DNA of 64,000 nucleotides from Antitrichia curtipendula (Eukaryota > Streptophyta > Bryopsida > Hypnales > Leucodontaceae). Under the pieces are notes generated by a model. The model saw only the letters and a program-made list of their open reading frames with translations. It had not been told where the DNA came from and did no database searches. Of the stretch, positions 47,425 through 60,706 are shown in pieces (positions within the stretch are counted from its first letter, which is position 1; every line of letters starts with the position of its first letter). The position numbers and the translations under genes are program-made. The DNA is taken from the NCBI GenBank assembly GCA_951230915.1, contig OX579639.1, forward strand, positions 23,684,001-23,748,000. The letters are read 5' to 3'.

Positions 47425-47974
47425 TTAGGGCCGCTTTACACCTAGAGGCTGGGCCAATTTTCTGTGTCGGAGGCATAAAATCTTCACTTGGGATTGGTCA
47501 AAGGCTGAAATCGGTCCCAACCCCTTTACACCTAGAGGTCAGACCGATTTGGTGGAATTAATTTTTTATTCAAAAAAGACATGACCCAAGCTCGTTGAAT
47601 TGGGTGCACCAGAAAAGGAGGCTAATTCTTGGCCTTGGGGCTAATGCCAAATTTCAGTCTTATTTTTTAAAATAAAATATTATTTTTCAACAAATCAAAT
47701 CTATTAGATTTTGTGCAATATTGCAATTGGCCTCAAGGAGAAATGGCCTAGCCTCTAAGTGTAATGCGGCTCTGAAAATCTCAGACCCTCTCTCTTTTCT
47801 AGGTTTTATTGAATCACCCAACTTCTTGGCCTCAAGGCCTTTACGTATGGGCCCTTGTTATAATCTTATTCTATTGATTTGTTGAGGATAGTCTTCAGTC
47901 CAAAAGGGATTGATATTTTGTGGAATTGGTCTCAAAGGGAATTGGCCCAACCTCTAGGTGTAAAGCGGCCCTAA
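47425..47974. mobile_element. 550-bp element with 34-bp inverted ends
   Basis: The ends TTAGGGCCGCTTTACACC... and ...GGTGTAAAGCGGCCCTAA pair over about 34 bp with one mismatch. Diverged internal copies of the cacctagaggt phrase occur near 47530 and 47750. TA lies at both edges, but a longer target duplication is not seen. No coding capacity. Confidence 0.8.
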
Positions 47975-48157
47975 TTTATCAGAATCACTCTATTCTAAAT
48001 TAATATAGGTTGAAATATTTTAGTATTATTCTAATTTTTTCAATAACCAATTTTTTTAGTGACAATAGTTTTTTTCCTTCAATCACAAAATAGATCTCTT
48101 TAACCCTCACTTGATTAGTTCCATTGTCATATGGTCAAACTTCATTTTTGAATCATA

Positions 48158-49195
48158 CTCCCTCTATCTCAAAATAAATTTGAGGTTTCTTGGAAAAGGC
48201 TTTCCAAATTCATGCATAAAATGTTCCTATTTGAATGAAAATGCATGGTTATTGTATCTTATAAACACCCCTACTAGTCATGAAAATTTTGAAGTCAAAA
48301 GTCAAGCAAACCAAGTTGAAAATAGTTTGTAAAATTGTCAATTTTCTCCTATTTTGGTAACAACTTGGGTGCAATGAATTTCAATCATTTTGTTGCCAAA
48401 TCTAATGCATAAAACTCTTAGGGGGTGCACTTAGTTCTACTACAACAAACCATGTGCAAACAAGTGGTTTCTAATAAACTATAATTTTAACCTAAAATTT
48501 TGAACATTGTTTAATAATGACTATAGGTTTCTATTGCCCAAATTTCCAATTGAAATAAAATATGAAATGATTTCTAGAAGAGGTTGAAAATGAACTAAAA
48601 TTGCTTGTTTTTCCACTCAAATAATTATAGAGAACACATTTAGATGACCATTGAATCAATATTCAACTCAAAATGAGCTCTCAATAGAGAGTTATTTTTA
48701 GGAATTTTTTGTTCATTTTTTAGATATTTTTTTCATATATAATATAGAGGTGTAAAAGTATTTTTCAGTTCTATAGTGTATCTTTTTACTTCAAAAAATT
48801 GTAACTAATTATTATTAACAAATAAAAATATCAATAATTCAAAACATAAACTTTCAAAGTAGAAAAATCTATTCATGTTTTATTTATTTATATTTAAACT
48901 GCAATAAAAGCCTGTCATTCAGTTTTAATTAGCTTCTATCAACGTTCTTTGATAAGCTCCTAAATTTAAATTGTAATTAGAGCATGCAATTCAAGTTCAA
49001 TCATCTCTTGTAATTCAAGATCAATCAACACCAAATGATAATTCAACTTTGAATTGCTGGTCACTCTACATTGCCCTGTTGACACCATCAAGGGCGTCCA
49101 CCCATTGATATATTTTCGTTGACCATTGAAACATCGAATTCAATTTGAGACAACTAATATTTTGAAATCATAGATTTATTTTGAGATAGAGGGAG
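48158..49195. mobile_element. 1.0-kb Stowaway/mariner-like element
   Basis: It begins CTCCCTCTATCTCAAAATAA and ends with its complement, flanked by TA on both sides (48156-48157 and 49196-49197). CTCCCTC termini with TA duplication are the signature of plant Stowaway elements and their mariner-like parents. The interior has no transposase. Confidence 0.85.
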
Positions 49196-49197
49196 TA

Positions 49198-52135
49198 TTT
49201 AAGATTCTAAAATCCAATCTAAATTTATTTTTTATTTTTTTAACAAGTCAACTAAAATATCCAACAATTGAAATTGTTGAAGAATAAATATAGACAAGAT
49301 TTTAGCCTTTATTTGGATACAAGTATTATGAGGCAATTTTGGACTTCAAAACATGGAAGTCTTTTAGGAAGTAACTTAAAAAAAAAATTCACTATAGAAT
49401 TTTGATGTTAAAATCTTCATGATGGAGAATTGAGTAGATAATCTACAAAAAGAGTTCAATAAAAAACCTAATAATTTTCGTTCTTAAAAAAGTTGTTAAG
49501 TAGAAGTAAATATAAGATAGAAGGAGAAATTAAATTGTTAATAGTTCTAAAATGAAATTGAAGCATGCCAATTCTAATATTGAGATTGTTGTAGAAAGTA
49601 ATCTTCACTCCATGACATTTTTTTCTTAAACATTATGAAAATTATGTTCACCATCAAATCCTATAAATTATTTTTTTTAAAAAGATGCCTTGATTTACCA
49701 AAAAACAAGACTCTTCATAACTTTCACATTATTAATCCATAAAAAATGAATCAAAGCTTTTCACATAGACTTAAATGATAGGATAAATAATTTCATTTTA
49801 TTATAGATATAGATATAGATATATAAATTTTAAATTATTATTATTTTATGTAATATTTTATTTTTTTGGCACTAAAGGTTGAATATTTTAAGCTTAGAAG
49901 GTCAAAAAAATTTCTCTCAAGTACCAAATGACATAAAATTTATATTCCCATAAAGCTAGTACATTGGTTTACCTTCAAATCCTAAAAAATTACAATAGAA
50001 TTCGACATCATAGGAACTTGCACAAAATTCTTTAAAAACCCTTACATGGCTTCGAATCTTTAGGGGTTAATTCAACTCTTTTTCTAATGACATTCTAGAG
50101 TTTCTAGCCCACCTTCCAACCCATAATTATGTGTAGTACACTTATTTCACTATCTCCTCAAAAGAGGTAGCCACTCATGGTCATTTAATTAGCCCCACCC
50201 CTCAAAAATCAGTAGCCATTGATCATTTTTGAAAAAACAAAAACAAAAAACCTTCCCTGCCATTGATCTTGATATAGATATTGGGATACAATATGTATAC
50301 GAAATGTATATGGATATACGGTATGTATATGGATACAAAAAACGGATACAAAAAACAATTAACCCATATCGATCGTCAAATAAGTTCATTTTGAAAAATA
50401 CAAGATTGAGAGGGGATACTGGGATTTCCAGATTATTTTCAAATCAAATTAGTTTTTAGAAACCCCTCCAAAAAAAAAAATAAAAGGAATTGGAGGGGTT
50501 TCAAAAAATAATTTGATTTGAAACTTTACAGTGCATCACTATGCGTTCAAAAGACAGGAACACACATTCAAACTATTTTGCAAGTAAATATGACTTTCCT
50601 CTAAGTAGTCAAATTAATGGGGTTAGAATATAATGTACATACAATATTGTTCATTTTGTAAGTATTAGAAATGAGATTAGGCTATAGCACCTACTTTGAC
50701 TATGCAATATTTAATCAAGCCTAATAAAAAAATATGTGCTTAAAATTTGTGGTATGATACAAAATACTCTAAATTGTAATGAAATGTCCAATCAATGCAT
50801 GTGACACTAGCTTACCAAAGTCATACAATGTGCAATTAGACAATTGATGTATATTGAGGTATTACCTAGTCTATTAGTGTGTTGTATACCCCCCTTAATT
50901 TTTTTTTATAGCAACAACAATTTTGAAGGTGATACTAATTCAATATCTTCATTAGTAGGACAAATTAGTGTAGTATGTGCAATGTTATTTGCTCTCAAAG
51001 GGCATTTTCTTTTTCATTTTCTTGGAAGTGAATGTGAAAATTTGCCCCCTATTTTGTGGTGGTTGATTTTGTATATGTTGCTTTTTTAGCTAATTCAAGG
51101 TTTTTGATTCAAATTATGAATTCAAAATTTTCATATTAGATTATGGAGATAAATAATAAGTTTCAATGTTTTTTCAAAATAAATTTTTTAGAGTAGTGCT
51201 TGTAGGGCTATTTTAATTCCAAAAATCTACATAATTATCTTCCATATCCACAAAATTGATCTACAAAATCCTTCACTTAAATTTATTTATTTATTTTGTT
51301 GTTATTTATGAAGAAAAAAAATATGATTAATTTTGAGAGTTAAAATCACATACCCATAATGTCACAAAAATTTAGTTTTTTCCTTTTTAAAGAAAAACTA
51401 ATATACACCGTCTAGTAGAAACATGGGACGTGTAGACTTCAAAAACATACCCTCCAAAAAACATTCTTCAAGGGACATATTGTGGATACGACCATTGACC
51501 AACATGACTCATACATTGTAGTAGACTCATACATTGTAAATGCTAACTTATTGAACAAACATTACAAAAATCTTACTAGTAGTACTTTTGGCACTTCTAT
51601 ACTACAAATATTTTAGTCTAGTTTAAATGCAATACTGGTTAATATCATTTCCACCATCAATGTATAGCAAATAACATGGTGCGCAATTGCGTATGTGGTC
51701 CTTCCAGACCTTGATATCATGACCCTCCAAAAGTAATCTTGGACCTACTTCTACTAAACATTTCTTTTTAAATGGAAATCAAGCGTATGTTTATTGAACT
51801 TTTTTTCAATAGACTTTCAACTCAATTTTCTAGTACAATTTTTAAAAATTCAAGGTCTATGGTGCAAAAGTTTTCTACAAATGACAATCCAAGTTGTCTA
51901 AAATTATAGTTCAACATTCAATTTTTTTTCCGCAACTTTGAATGCTAACATCTTCCAATCTATATGGTCAAACTTCATGAAATTATTACCACATGATCTC
52001 AGTTAAGTAAAGTACAAGATGTTATGGTTAGATTATTTAAAAAAAGTTTTGTCTACTTTCTTGGGTGAATGCAACAAAGATGACAATTTTGAGTGTTTTT
52101 TTGACAAAGAAATGGCCTCGAGTGACTTTTGAACC
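49198..52135. other. AT-rich intergenic repeats
   Basis: No gene is seen. It contains a short GATATA microsatellite (about 49803-49822), a gtatatggata repeat (50277-50345) and a TTAA-type terminus near 50060 (ctttaggggttaa). Confidence 0.5.
50436..50523. repeat. Fold-back repeat
   Basis: The left arm (ending gaaacccctcc, to about 50470) and the right arm (starting ggaggggtttc, from about 50493) pair over about 33 nt around an A-rich loop. The outer parts contain caaatcaaatta and its complement. Confidence 0.7.
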
Positions 52136-52375
52136 TAAGGTAGGAGGTCCATTAATGAACCATCTACAAACTGGAACTGAATCTTGGGGGAGGTGAACAT
52201 CTTGAATATTTTTTGGAGCTTTGTGAACTTAATTATAAAATTTTGAAATTGAAATGAAATAGGGCTCTAAAATGTACATTATTTGTACATTGTTGAAGGC
52301 TATGAAAAAGCAAAATGTACATTTAAGGAGGTGGGCCATTTTAGAGCATGTACCATTTTAGAACCTTCTACCTTA
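52136..52375. mobile_element. 240-bp element with TAAGGTAG ends
   Basis: It begins TAAGGTAGGAGGTCC and ends GAACCTTCTACCTTA. It is the most compact member of the family seen at 4808-6971, with internal gtacatt inverted pairs. Confidence 0.65.
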
Positions 52376-55300
52376 GTAGTTGAATATTTTGAATATTTTT
52401 CAATATTAATAATGTCCATTTTTTTAGAATTGATTTTAAAGTGCCAAATCTACTTTAGAAAATTTATTTAATATTTGGCCTCAATGTGCCAATCTTGTCC
52501 TACATGTATGCCAGTAATCCTTTCAATTCCCAAATCTTGAATCCTAAATCCTATTTCTTACACCCAAAAGCTAATTTTTGGCCATACTATACATATCATA
52601 GAAATATCTATAATTATATTTCTTGACCCAACCTTAACGAAAGGTACAACATGAGTTTGGTTGTAGAAAGAGGGAATAACATTCACTTATTGCATAGGAA
52701 ATGGGAGAGACTTTGAGACATGCAAATGTTTATTGAGGGTTCTTGAGGACAAATCTATTGTTGGCTAAAATGGTACTGTGTTAACTTTGAGTTAGTTTCA
52801 ATGCAATTTGTACTTGCTTTAACACATATTCAACATAAAATCATTTAAGTCTATAGTGAATTTGTACTACTAGTGGTTTAGAATTTTTATAACTTGTCTT
52901 AGAGTTTGAAGGTTGTCATAGCAGAATGGGAAAAAAAATATTAATGGCTTATAGTGTTTTAGAGGAGAGATGTTGCTTTTTGAACACATGCTTTGTATAC
53001 ACTAGGTTAGGTTAGAAGTTTGGAATAATTTGAAGTTTGTACATGTTTTTATATTTAACCCCTAAAGTTCCAAAATCCCTACGAGAACTCTTGGGGATTT
53101 TAGGTAGGCTAGTATGATCTCAATTTTTGACATAGTTTTTTGAATTTAAAAAAAAATTAGGAAATCAGATTAGCTTTGTGGAATTATAATTTTTATTTCA
53201 ATCAATGCTTGGGAGCAAAAGTTAGGCCACCCTAAGTCCAAAAAACTACTTAAGGGGTAGTCCAAAAAAATCCACAAAAAATTGAGTTTTTTTTCTAAGA
53301 GATTGTATTTTTGTCTACATCTAAAGCTTTTATTCAATCTATTTGGATTGGTGATGAAAAACTTTTGGACAATCTTATTTTTTGAGCAATTTAAGCATCT
53401 TCTTAAAAAAATAAAGACCGCCCACTTTGCGTAGCGTTTTCCACAGTACTCATGTTTTTTTTGGGAGTATTGTATAATTAGAAAAATAATTTTAAAAAAT
53501 CTGAAAAATATGTTCAATGTATACACCTTTAAGAAGAAGTTACCCTAGGAAGGAAAAGCATAGAAAAATTCTCTAAGTAGGAGAACTGAAAAAGTGCAAA
53601 ATCTCATGAAAATAGGTACTTTCACATTTTAATTTGTAAAAAATAGGAAAAACAATTTTTAAGGAAACTAAAAATTGTCCATTTGGTAGAACTTTATAGG
53701 AAAGACATTTCACCAAAAAAATGATCTTGAAACAATTTTGAATGTTCAGAACTGCGTGCGCAAGGGAGCCCTGTTTGCACGTATGTGGAGGGCATAAAAT
53801 AAAATATTTTTAAATTTCCTTTGGTAGATACATGACTTCCTACTATGGGAATAGACCATAGAAATTTCAGATCTAGATCATTAAGTTTGGATTCTCCCCA
53901 GTACTAAAAATCCCTAAACTGCAAAGTGTGACAAATTAGCTAAATTTAAATTTAGATATAAAATTATTTTTAAATATTTTTGAAAAATAAGGGATCTAAA
54001 CAAGATCAGGTTATCCATCTCCAAAAAAAAATTCAAGTTAATTGGATTCATTCTTCAAAAGTTATAGCTGATAACAAGTCCGACATGTCAAGTGTGACAA
54101 AAAATAGTACTAGTCTTTCTTGCATTCACCCTATAGAATTCATTTTTCAATGCAATTTTTACAAATTTTTCAAGAAAATGATTAGAAAGGGTTTATTTTT
54201 TTTGCTAGAACAATCTTACCATTGAAATGATTGTGTTTCAATTCCATCTTGGAGTTGTTATTGGTTTAGTTTTCTCTTCAATCTTGAAGCTACTTTTACA
54301 TAATAGTTTTTTAATAAGAAAAATAAATAAAAAATTTAGTAATTTTTTTTACTCAATTTCCAACTCAATTTTTCAACATAAAAAATTAGAAGATCAAAAT
54401 CAATAGTTCAAAAATTTTAAGTTATGAAGATTTAATGCCAAAAAATCGAATCAAGCAAGGTGTAAAAACACTTGTTTTTTTTCAAAGGGATTAGTTAGTT
54501 TTTTTTAACAAACAGCATAGGGCATAATATATGGAGGTACTAATTCATGATGTTAAAAAATTATAATTTTTTTTAGTTAAAATATAAAATATCAATTAAT
54601 GTACACACAATTATAAGTAATATAAACATATAAATAATGCCTCATATTTGTAAATTTTTTTCTAAGATAGCCTTAAATATATAGATCCTAAGGATTTATA
54701 ATGGATAGGGTCACTTTGTAGGATTGATGACCTACTTGGTTGGATGAATAATCGTGTAATGGTTTGATAAAATGGATGTTTTCTATTACTATGCGGCTTT
54801 ATAGTCTGGTCTTCATCTTTGCATTATTGAAGACACTTTGGATACTTCGAATGGGTTTTTTTGTGTGTTTCACTAGGGATGCTTTGCTTGCATGTTTTGA
54901 ATCTTGTTTTCCGCTACACTGACACCAGCTTCACTCCCGCTTCTAGATGAATGGCCTAAATGTGGTGTCTTAGCATGATATCACTTTGAAGGTTTAGAGT
55001 TTATGGTGAATTTATCTTGTTGAATTTGCATGTTCCAATTTAGGATTTACTGTTGTTGTTTACAATAAGTGTCTCTAATTGTGTTATGAACACATTTTAG
55101 GCTTCAAGTACTTTGGTATTCTTAAGTTGAGAATAAAATCCTCTAGTTACAAATTATAAAAACTGCATTTAGATACATTTTGATTTATAGACCTATTTTT
55201 AGAAGGTGCTCTATTTGGCAATTTTGGGAGTCTTTTCTAATCTTTGACTTTATGAACTTTAGGCATAACCCAATTGCATGCCCAATGATTGGAAACCCCT

Positions 55301-55545
55301 GGCTGCTAGTGCAAAGTTAGCCGGAGAAATTTGGAAAAAACCCGGTTGCAATTTGAAAACATCAGCAAAAAAATCGGTGGAAAAAACTATAAAATTTCTA
55401 TTTTCAACAAAAGAATAGCGGAAATAATCGGACTCGATTCTTCAAAAACCGGTTCAGTGTGAGAATTGAAGGAAATTAGCCAGTAAAAGTCAAAAGTTTC
55501 CCGAACACTGTGCATGCCTATCTACTTTTGTGCACCCTTGAAATG
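52376..55545. other. AT-rich decayed repeats
   Basis: No gene is seen. A TTAA-type start lies near 53058 (tttaacccctaaag). The part 53410-53960 is an inverted copy of about 30940-31470, including a gtgcgcaagggagccct block. Confidence 0.5.
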
Positions 55546-55547
55546 TA

Positions 55548-58500
55548 CTCCCTCTGTCCCATAATGATCTTCCTGTTCGACGAAATGTTCCAGATTAAGG
55601 TAAAAAATTAATATTTTTGAATTCCGTTTTGAGCTAGAATTAAAGTTCTATGCTCTCTTCTTGTCCTCCAAATTTGAGCTATAGATTCATCTTCAAATTT
55701 GAGTTATGGAGCTTTGAAATGTGTGTTTTTTTGGCCTTTTGGAAGGAGCACCGCTGACCAATCAATTGAACACTTCACGCGCTGACTGTCGTCATTTTTC
55801 CTCTTCCCGCTATGTGAGCTGTATTTCCCGCGTCCACCGCAGACTTCCGCATCCACCGCATATTTTCTGAGTGCCGCAAATAACCATGTTGCACTGTTGA
55901 TGAACTCGTTGTACATGTCCACTGTTGATGCACTTGCCTGCTTAATTAAGAAGTCCCCACTGTAGCTGTGGACTTTCGACGTCAGGACCGTTACCAAATT
56001 TGGAATACAGAAACCCGAAAACTTCATTGCACTTGCAAATCGGTCCTTGCTGCCGAAACAACCGAATCTACAAACTCCGAAACGAAACAAGAGGACTCAC
56101 AACTCAATTCCTTGTTGCCGAAACAACTAGCTTTGAAACTTGACGTGCTGGTTGGTAACTCGCATCCATGATCCCTCAAAATTGTTCGATCAATTTAGCA
56201 TCAGTCTAGCAAAATTAGATCTCTGTGGAAGGAACTTACAGGACTGAAGCGGCGTGTATCTGGCCAACATGGTTCATACGTTTGCCTTGTAGCAGTAAGT
56301 CAGTTAGACTTTCTTTGATGTAATTACCTTATTTATTTGCTGATGAGTAGTTCAAAACAAACCACTGTAATGCAATTCAATTGCATTGGAAGCGCCAAAA
56401 CCTTTCACAAAAGGTAAGACTTCTTCAAAAAGTGGAGTTCATGAGCTGTTCACACTTCTCAAATAATTTTGTTGGAGCTACTAACAATTCAGGTTTTTCA
56501 TTCTATCCCATACTTACTTCAATTTAACAAAAAATTTAAGAATAGAAATCAAATTTATTTTTAGGGTTATTTCCTCCAACTTTGAACTCAATGCTCAAGC
56601 ATAAAAGAGTAGAAAATCATAATCAATAATGTAAAAATTCTAATTCATGAAGATTGAAAAGAAAAAACCCTAGTAAAGTGAAGTCTTATACTCGGAGTAA
56701 AACGTTGTTTTTCACTTTAAATGCAAATATTTTGCAATGTAAACAATCAAAGTTTTTGAAATCTCTTTGGCACCATTTCTTATATGAATTTTTTTTAACT
56801 TTGCTACTATTTGCAATAGAAATGACAAATTTTAAATTTTTACTCTTAGCAATAGAAATGACAAGAAGTCCCAATATCTTGAAAGGTAATTGTAAGAGAA
56901 GTTGTCTACTTACAATTGCAAGATATATAGATATTTAAACTCAATAAGGTTCAAAAAAATTATGAAGTGTCTTGGTTTTAGAGCAAGAGATGACTCCTAT
57001 TAATGTTTAAGACAAACCAGAAGTCCTATGACACAAGTGCAATTGAAAGATTTTTTATTGAATATAATAATGAAATGAACAAAAAATTTCTAACTATAGA
57101 TCAAAAATTCATTAAAGTAACACACTTTTAAAAATAAATTAGAAAACACTCCAATTTCAAACTTCAGAGTTTCTTAAAAATATTATAAAAGGACTCACCA
57201 ATGACTTGTGGACAACTGTTTTGTGAGCCAACTCACAATCTCATGTGTGGCTACATGTAACCCCCTAAAGTGTCAAGGCTATTTTTCTACCCAAACCACT
57301 CAAAAGTACCACTTTTGCTATGTTCACCTATCAATTAAATTTTTTAAATATTTTTTAGAATCTAACTATAGGATCTTGTTCTACACTTATCTCAGATCAC
57401 GTGTTAAAATTTTGTGATGTTTGACCGTGTAGATTGAAAGATATTAGCATTCAAAGTGGAAGGAAAAAATTTCTTTCAAGAAGTTGCTATGATTGCCTGC
57501 AAAACAAGAAGTTCTATAACTTTCACATCACTAGTACAAATGGAATGAATCAAAGATTTCCAATTAAAAGAAAATACAATCTAAAAAAAAAAATTATTAA
57601 AAATTTTATTTCAAGTTTTTGTGAATTTTTTTTGCTCCCTGATTGCCCCCATTTTGAGGTTATTGTGGCATAACTTTTGGTCCGACGCACCGATTGGAAT
57701 AAAAATTATATTCCTAAAAAACTCATAAGTTTATCTATGTTATGAGAAAGTTTTAAAAAATTTCAGTAAAAACTGAGATCATGCTTTGCCGGCCAAAATC
57801 CATTTTGTCCCTCGTAGGGACAATGTGACTTTAGGGGTTAAAGGTACCCAATGTAAAGCTATAGTGGCAATGGTTATGTTAATAATGCTATGTAGGCTCA
57901 TTGTTGTACTTTCTCCAAAGTTTGTAATGTTGAATGTATATAGATGTCATGTAGCTTAATTATAATGAAACATGGTGCAAAAGTAACTCCTAGAGATTCA
58001 TGCCTAAAACATATACTTCTTGAACATCAAAGTGTACGGTTAATTTTAGAAACACATAAAAATTGTATGGTTTATGTTAGAAATTCTTAATTTATTCATA
58101 CATAGTCCGCAATACATAAAATTATATGAAGAGAGTTTTAAATCCCTACCAATAAGACCTAATTGAAACTAAGACAATCTTTTATGGAGTACACAATAAT
58201 AGAAATCGTATTCAAATGTTGAAGTGGTGCTTTTAAGGTGTATATACGTTAACTATTGTCCAATGAATCATTTTGGTTTCCTTGGTGGTAGTACAACGTG
58301 CACCCTAAAACACAAGCAAGTCTAAAAAATCATAAATTTTTCATTCATCCATCTCTAATGTAATTTCATCCATCATATATTGTAAAACTAACTAACCTCA
58401 TTAAAACTATGCATTATAAGTAAGATTTTAATGAGATTAGTTCATTATAGAGGATATCATAGATGGAAAAGATGAGTGAAAATATAACAAAAAAATTTGG

Positions 58501-59340
58501 ATGATTTCTTTTTAATGGTTAAGATTTTGACAAAAGAATTGACCTAACAATATTTCATTATTCCTAGCCAAATTTTGAGAGTAGTTTCCCTTCTTCCTCT
58601 TCTTATATTTAGAATTTTTGTAACCCTTGAAGGATACTGAACATCCAAATTGTCCAATGGGTGACTTCACTATTCAATGTAGAAACAAAGAATGCACCTA
58701 GTGGTCCAATAATTAGAGCATTCTATTGAGTATCTAAGTCATTGGGGGACATGTCCTTCATGGGTGAAGCAAGGAACAACAATGTGAATTCAAAGTGTCC
58801 TATTGATGACTTGGGAGTTTTTTTTGTAGCTAATGGAACTCCAAATTTTCACCCAAATTTTTTTTGGCCTTTTCTCTTGTGTCATCGCATTGGTAAAAAG
58901 GCTTTTTTCATCCCATTGAGTACAACCCTATTTGAATGTGGCACGTGATTTTTTTTCAAAAAGTAGGCAAATTAGCTAAGCCATCCTTTTGTTTCGTTTT
59001 TTCTGAAACAAATGAAACGAAATTTCATCGTCAAACAAACCCAGGATGGCCTTCAGAAACTGTGTACAGTTACACTGTTACTGTAGCTCAGAGATTGGGG
59101 GCATGAGCCCAGCTACATTACCGTGCCATAATTGCTTCAGGGAAAGTGCATGATGGCTGGTCCCACTATGGCCTATTTCTGATTTTAAAAGTATATATCC
59201 CCGCTCATCATCAGGGTGGAGTTTCTTTACAATCAACCGTATGTTTCATTTCCCGGGCTCTTCCTCCACGTCATACAAGGAAGATCATTCTGGGACAATT
59301 TTTTATGGCCAATAAGAAGATCATTATGGGACGGAGGGAG
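55548..59340. mobile_element. 3.8-kb Stowaway/mariner-like element
   Basis: The inverted ends (CTCCCTCTGTCCCATAATGA followed by TCTTC) match over 25 bp with one mismatch and are flanked by TA (55546-55547 and 59341-59342). Near the right end the motif GAAGATCATTCTGGGAC is an additional subterminal copy. The interior is mostly nested AT-rich repeats. A GC-richer patch (about 55700-56170) holds a minus-strand open frame with no recognised domain and could be captured host DNA. No mariner transposase is visible. Confidence 0.8.
57257..57841. mobile_element. TTAA-type 0.6-kb element nested in the 3.8-kb element
   Basis: It begins GTAACCCCCTAAAG and ends CTTTAGGGGTTAA, and its interior resembles 28716-29200. 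It lies inside the larger mariner-like element, so it inserted later or was carried with it. Confidence 0.6.
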
Positions 59341-59342
59341 TA

Positions 59343-60706
59343 CATAGGGACGCAATTGGGTGAAGGGTCCCCAATCAATGGGCATGCAGCCATGCACTAT
59401 GCATGCCTTCTCCAAATCAGTTGCGGGTCGAAGATTTGCTCCATTTCCTGAAGGATGGGGAGATCCTGTCTCCTCATTGATCAGCTGAACCCGTACAAGT
59501 GCCTTGGGAGTGTGCCTGGCACACCCCATACCGCCCCGGGCCCTCCTCTGGAGCCACACGTACTACGCGCTCGCTGCGTCCCCAACGCGCCCAGCGCTGC
59601 AGACCCTCAGCTCGCTCGCCACATGGAAACGCAGTCGTCCTTGCTTTTCCCGGATTCCCATCTCCTGATCCCGCGCCTGCTCTTTCCGATCTCCGCCCTC
59701 CGCTGCCTGCGCGACTCAACTGCCTCGCACGACTTCCGTCGCTTGAATTTGTCCGCAAAGTGCCGCAGGCAGCACTGATCATTCGCTCTCGCTCTTCACT
59801 AGCTCCACTAGCTCCACTAGCTCCACCAACTGCTTCTCATCACTCCGCGCCTTCACACTTTTCTTGTGGCCTAAGAACCATCATGGATGATGGGATAAGA
59901 CCGCAGATTCATGTCCAAATTAAAGATCCCCTTTCCAGCACCACCTCAGGTTGGGATCCACTCACACCTTTTCGTCTTACGAGGAAAGCTTACCATTTGT
60001 TTCCCGGTCCAGGGCTGAATCAATTGACCAGTTCCCGTTTGACCCTTGAGCTTAGTGACAGTTATTTCGTACAGTGAAATTGTGTCGCATGCAATAATTC
60101 TTTGGGGTTGAGAACGATTGATGCTGCAGTTCAAGGTGTCTGTGGGCATCAGAAGCTCACTGTCTGCTTGATGTCTTACTAAACCTAGTTTGGAAGGCCA
60201 AAAGTGTGGTTTTCTGTTAAAGTACTTCGGAAACCCGGGTACTTTTTCTCAGAGAAATAGGGGCGTTTCGCTCTCTGTCATTGCAGCGTAGGGTTCCTTT
60301 TTAGATATTTTGAACTAGAATCTGGCAACGGCTGGTCGGTGTTCTCACTAGCGAAATGTCAGCAGTGTTTGTAGCCAGAGTTGCAATTCTCTAGCTCAAC
60401 ATTGAGAGTGAGATCGTTTAATTTGCTGCGGACTTGCGGTTTTCCTTGTCGAGCAGAGACTTGCAGGAGGAGTTGCCGGTCGACGTTTGTGCCTCTTGCG
60501 AGCACGTACTGAATTATTCAATTTGTCGACACTTTCCTTTGTGAGGGTTTGTAGAGCGATCTGCTGTGATTGTTGTGGGGAAACCAGTTGGAGTCTTCGT
60601 CGTCATCGCTGTGTCTAATTGTTTAAGCTATTAGGCGCCTCCAAGTGTTGGTTTTCAACCTTTCCAGACGCCATCGGAAGTTCAAAGAGGGGCGAAGGAG
60701 CGGACG
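59343..60706 (+). promoter_or_regulatory. Upstream region of the pyruvate-kinase-family gene
   Basis: GC is markedly higher than to the left. The region contains a C-rich stretch (59515-59760) and a triple ctccactag repeat (59801-59824). Open frames here (59499-60077, for example) have no recognised domain and may be leader or first-exon sequence. The transcription start is not resolved. Confidence 0.4.

Noticed and set aside
55704..56090. Minus-strand frame as a mariner transposase
   Set aside because: No DD34-41D-like or helix-turn-helix pattern is visible; treated only as possible captured DNA.
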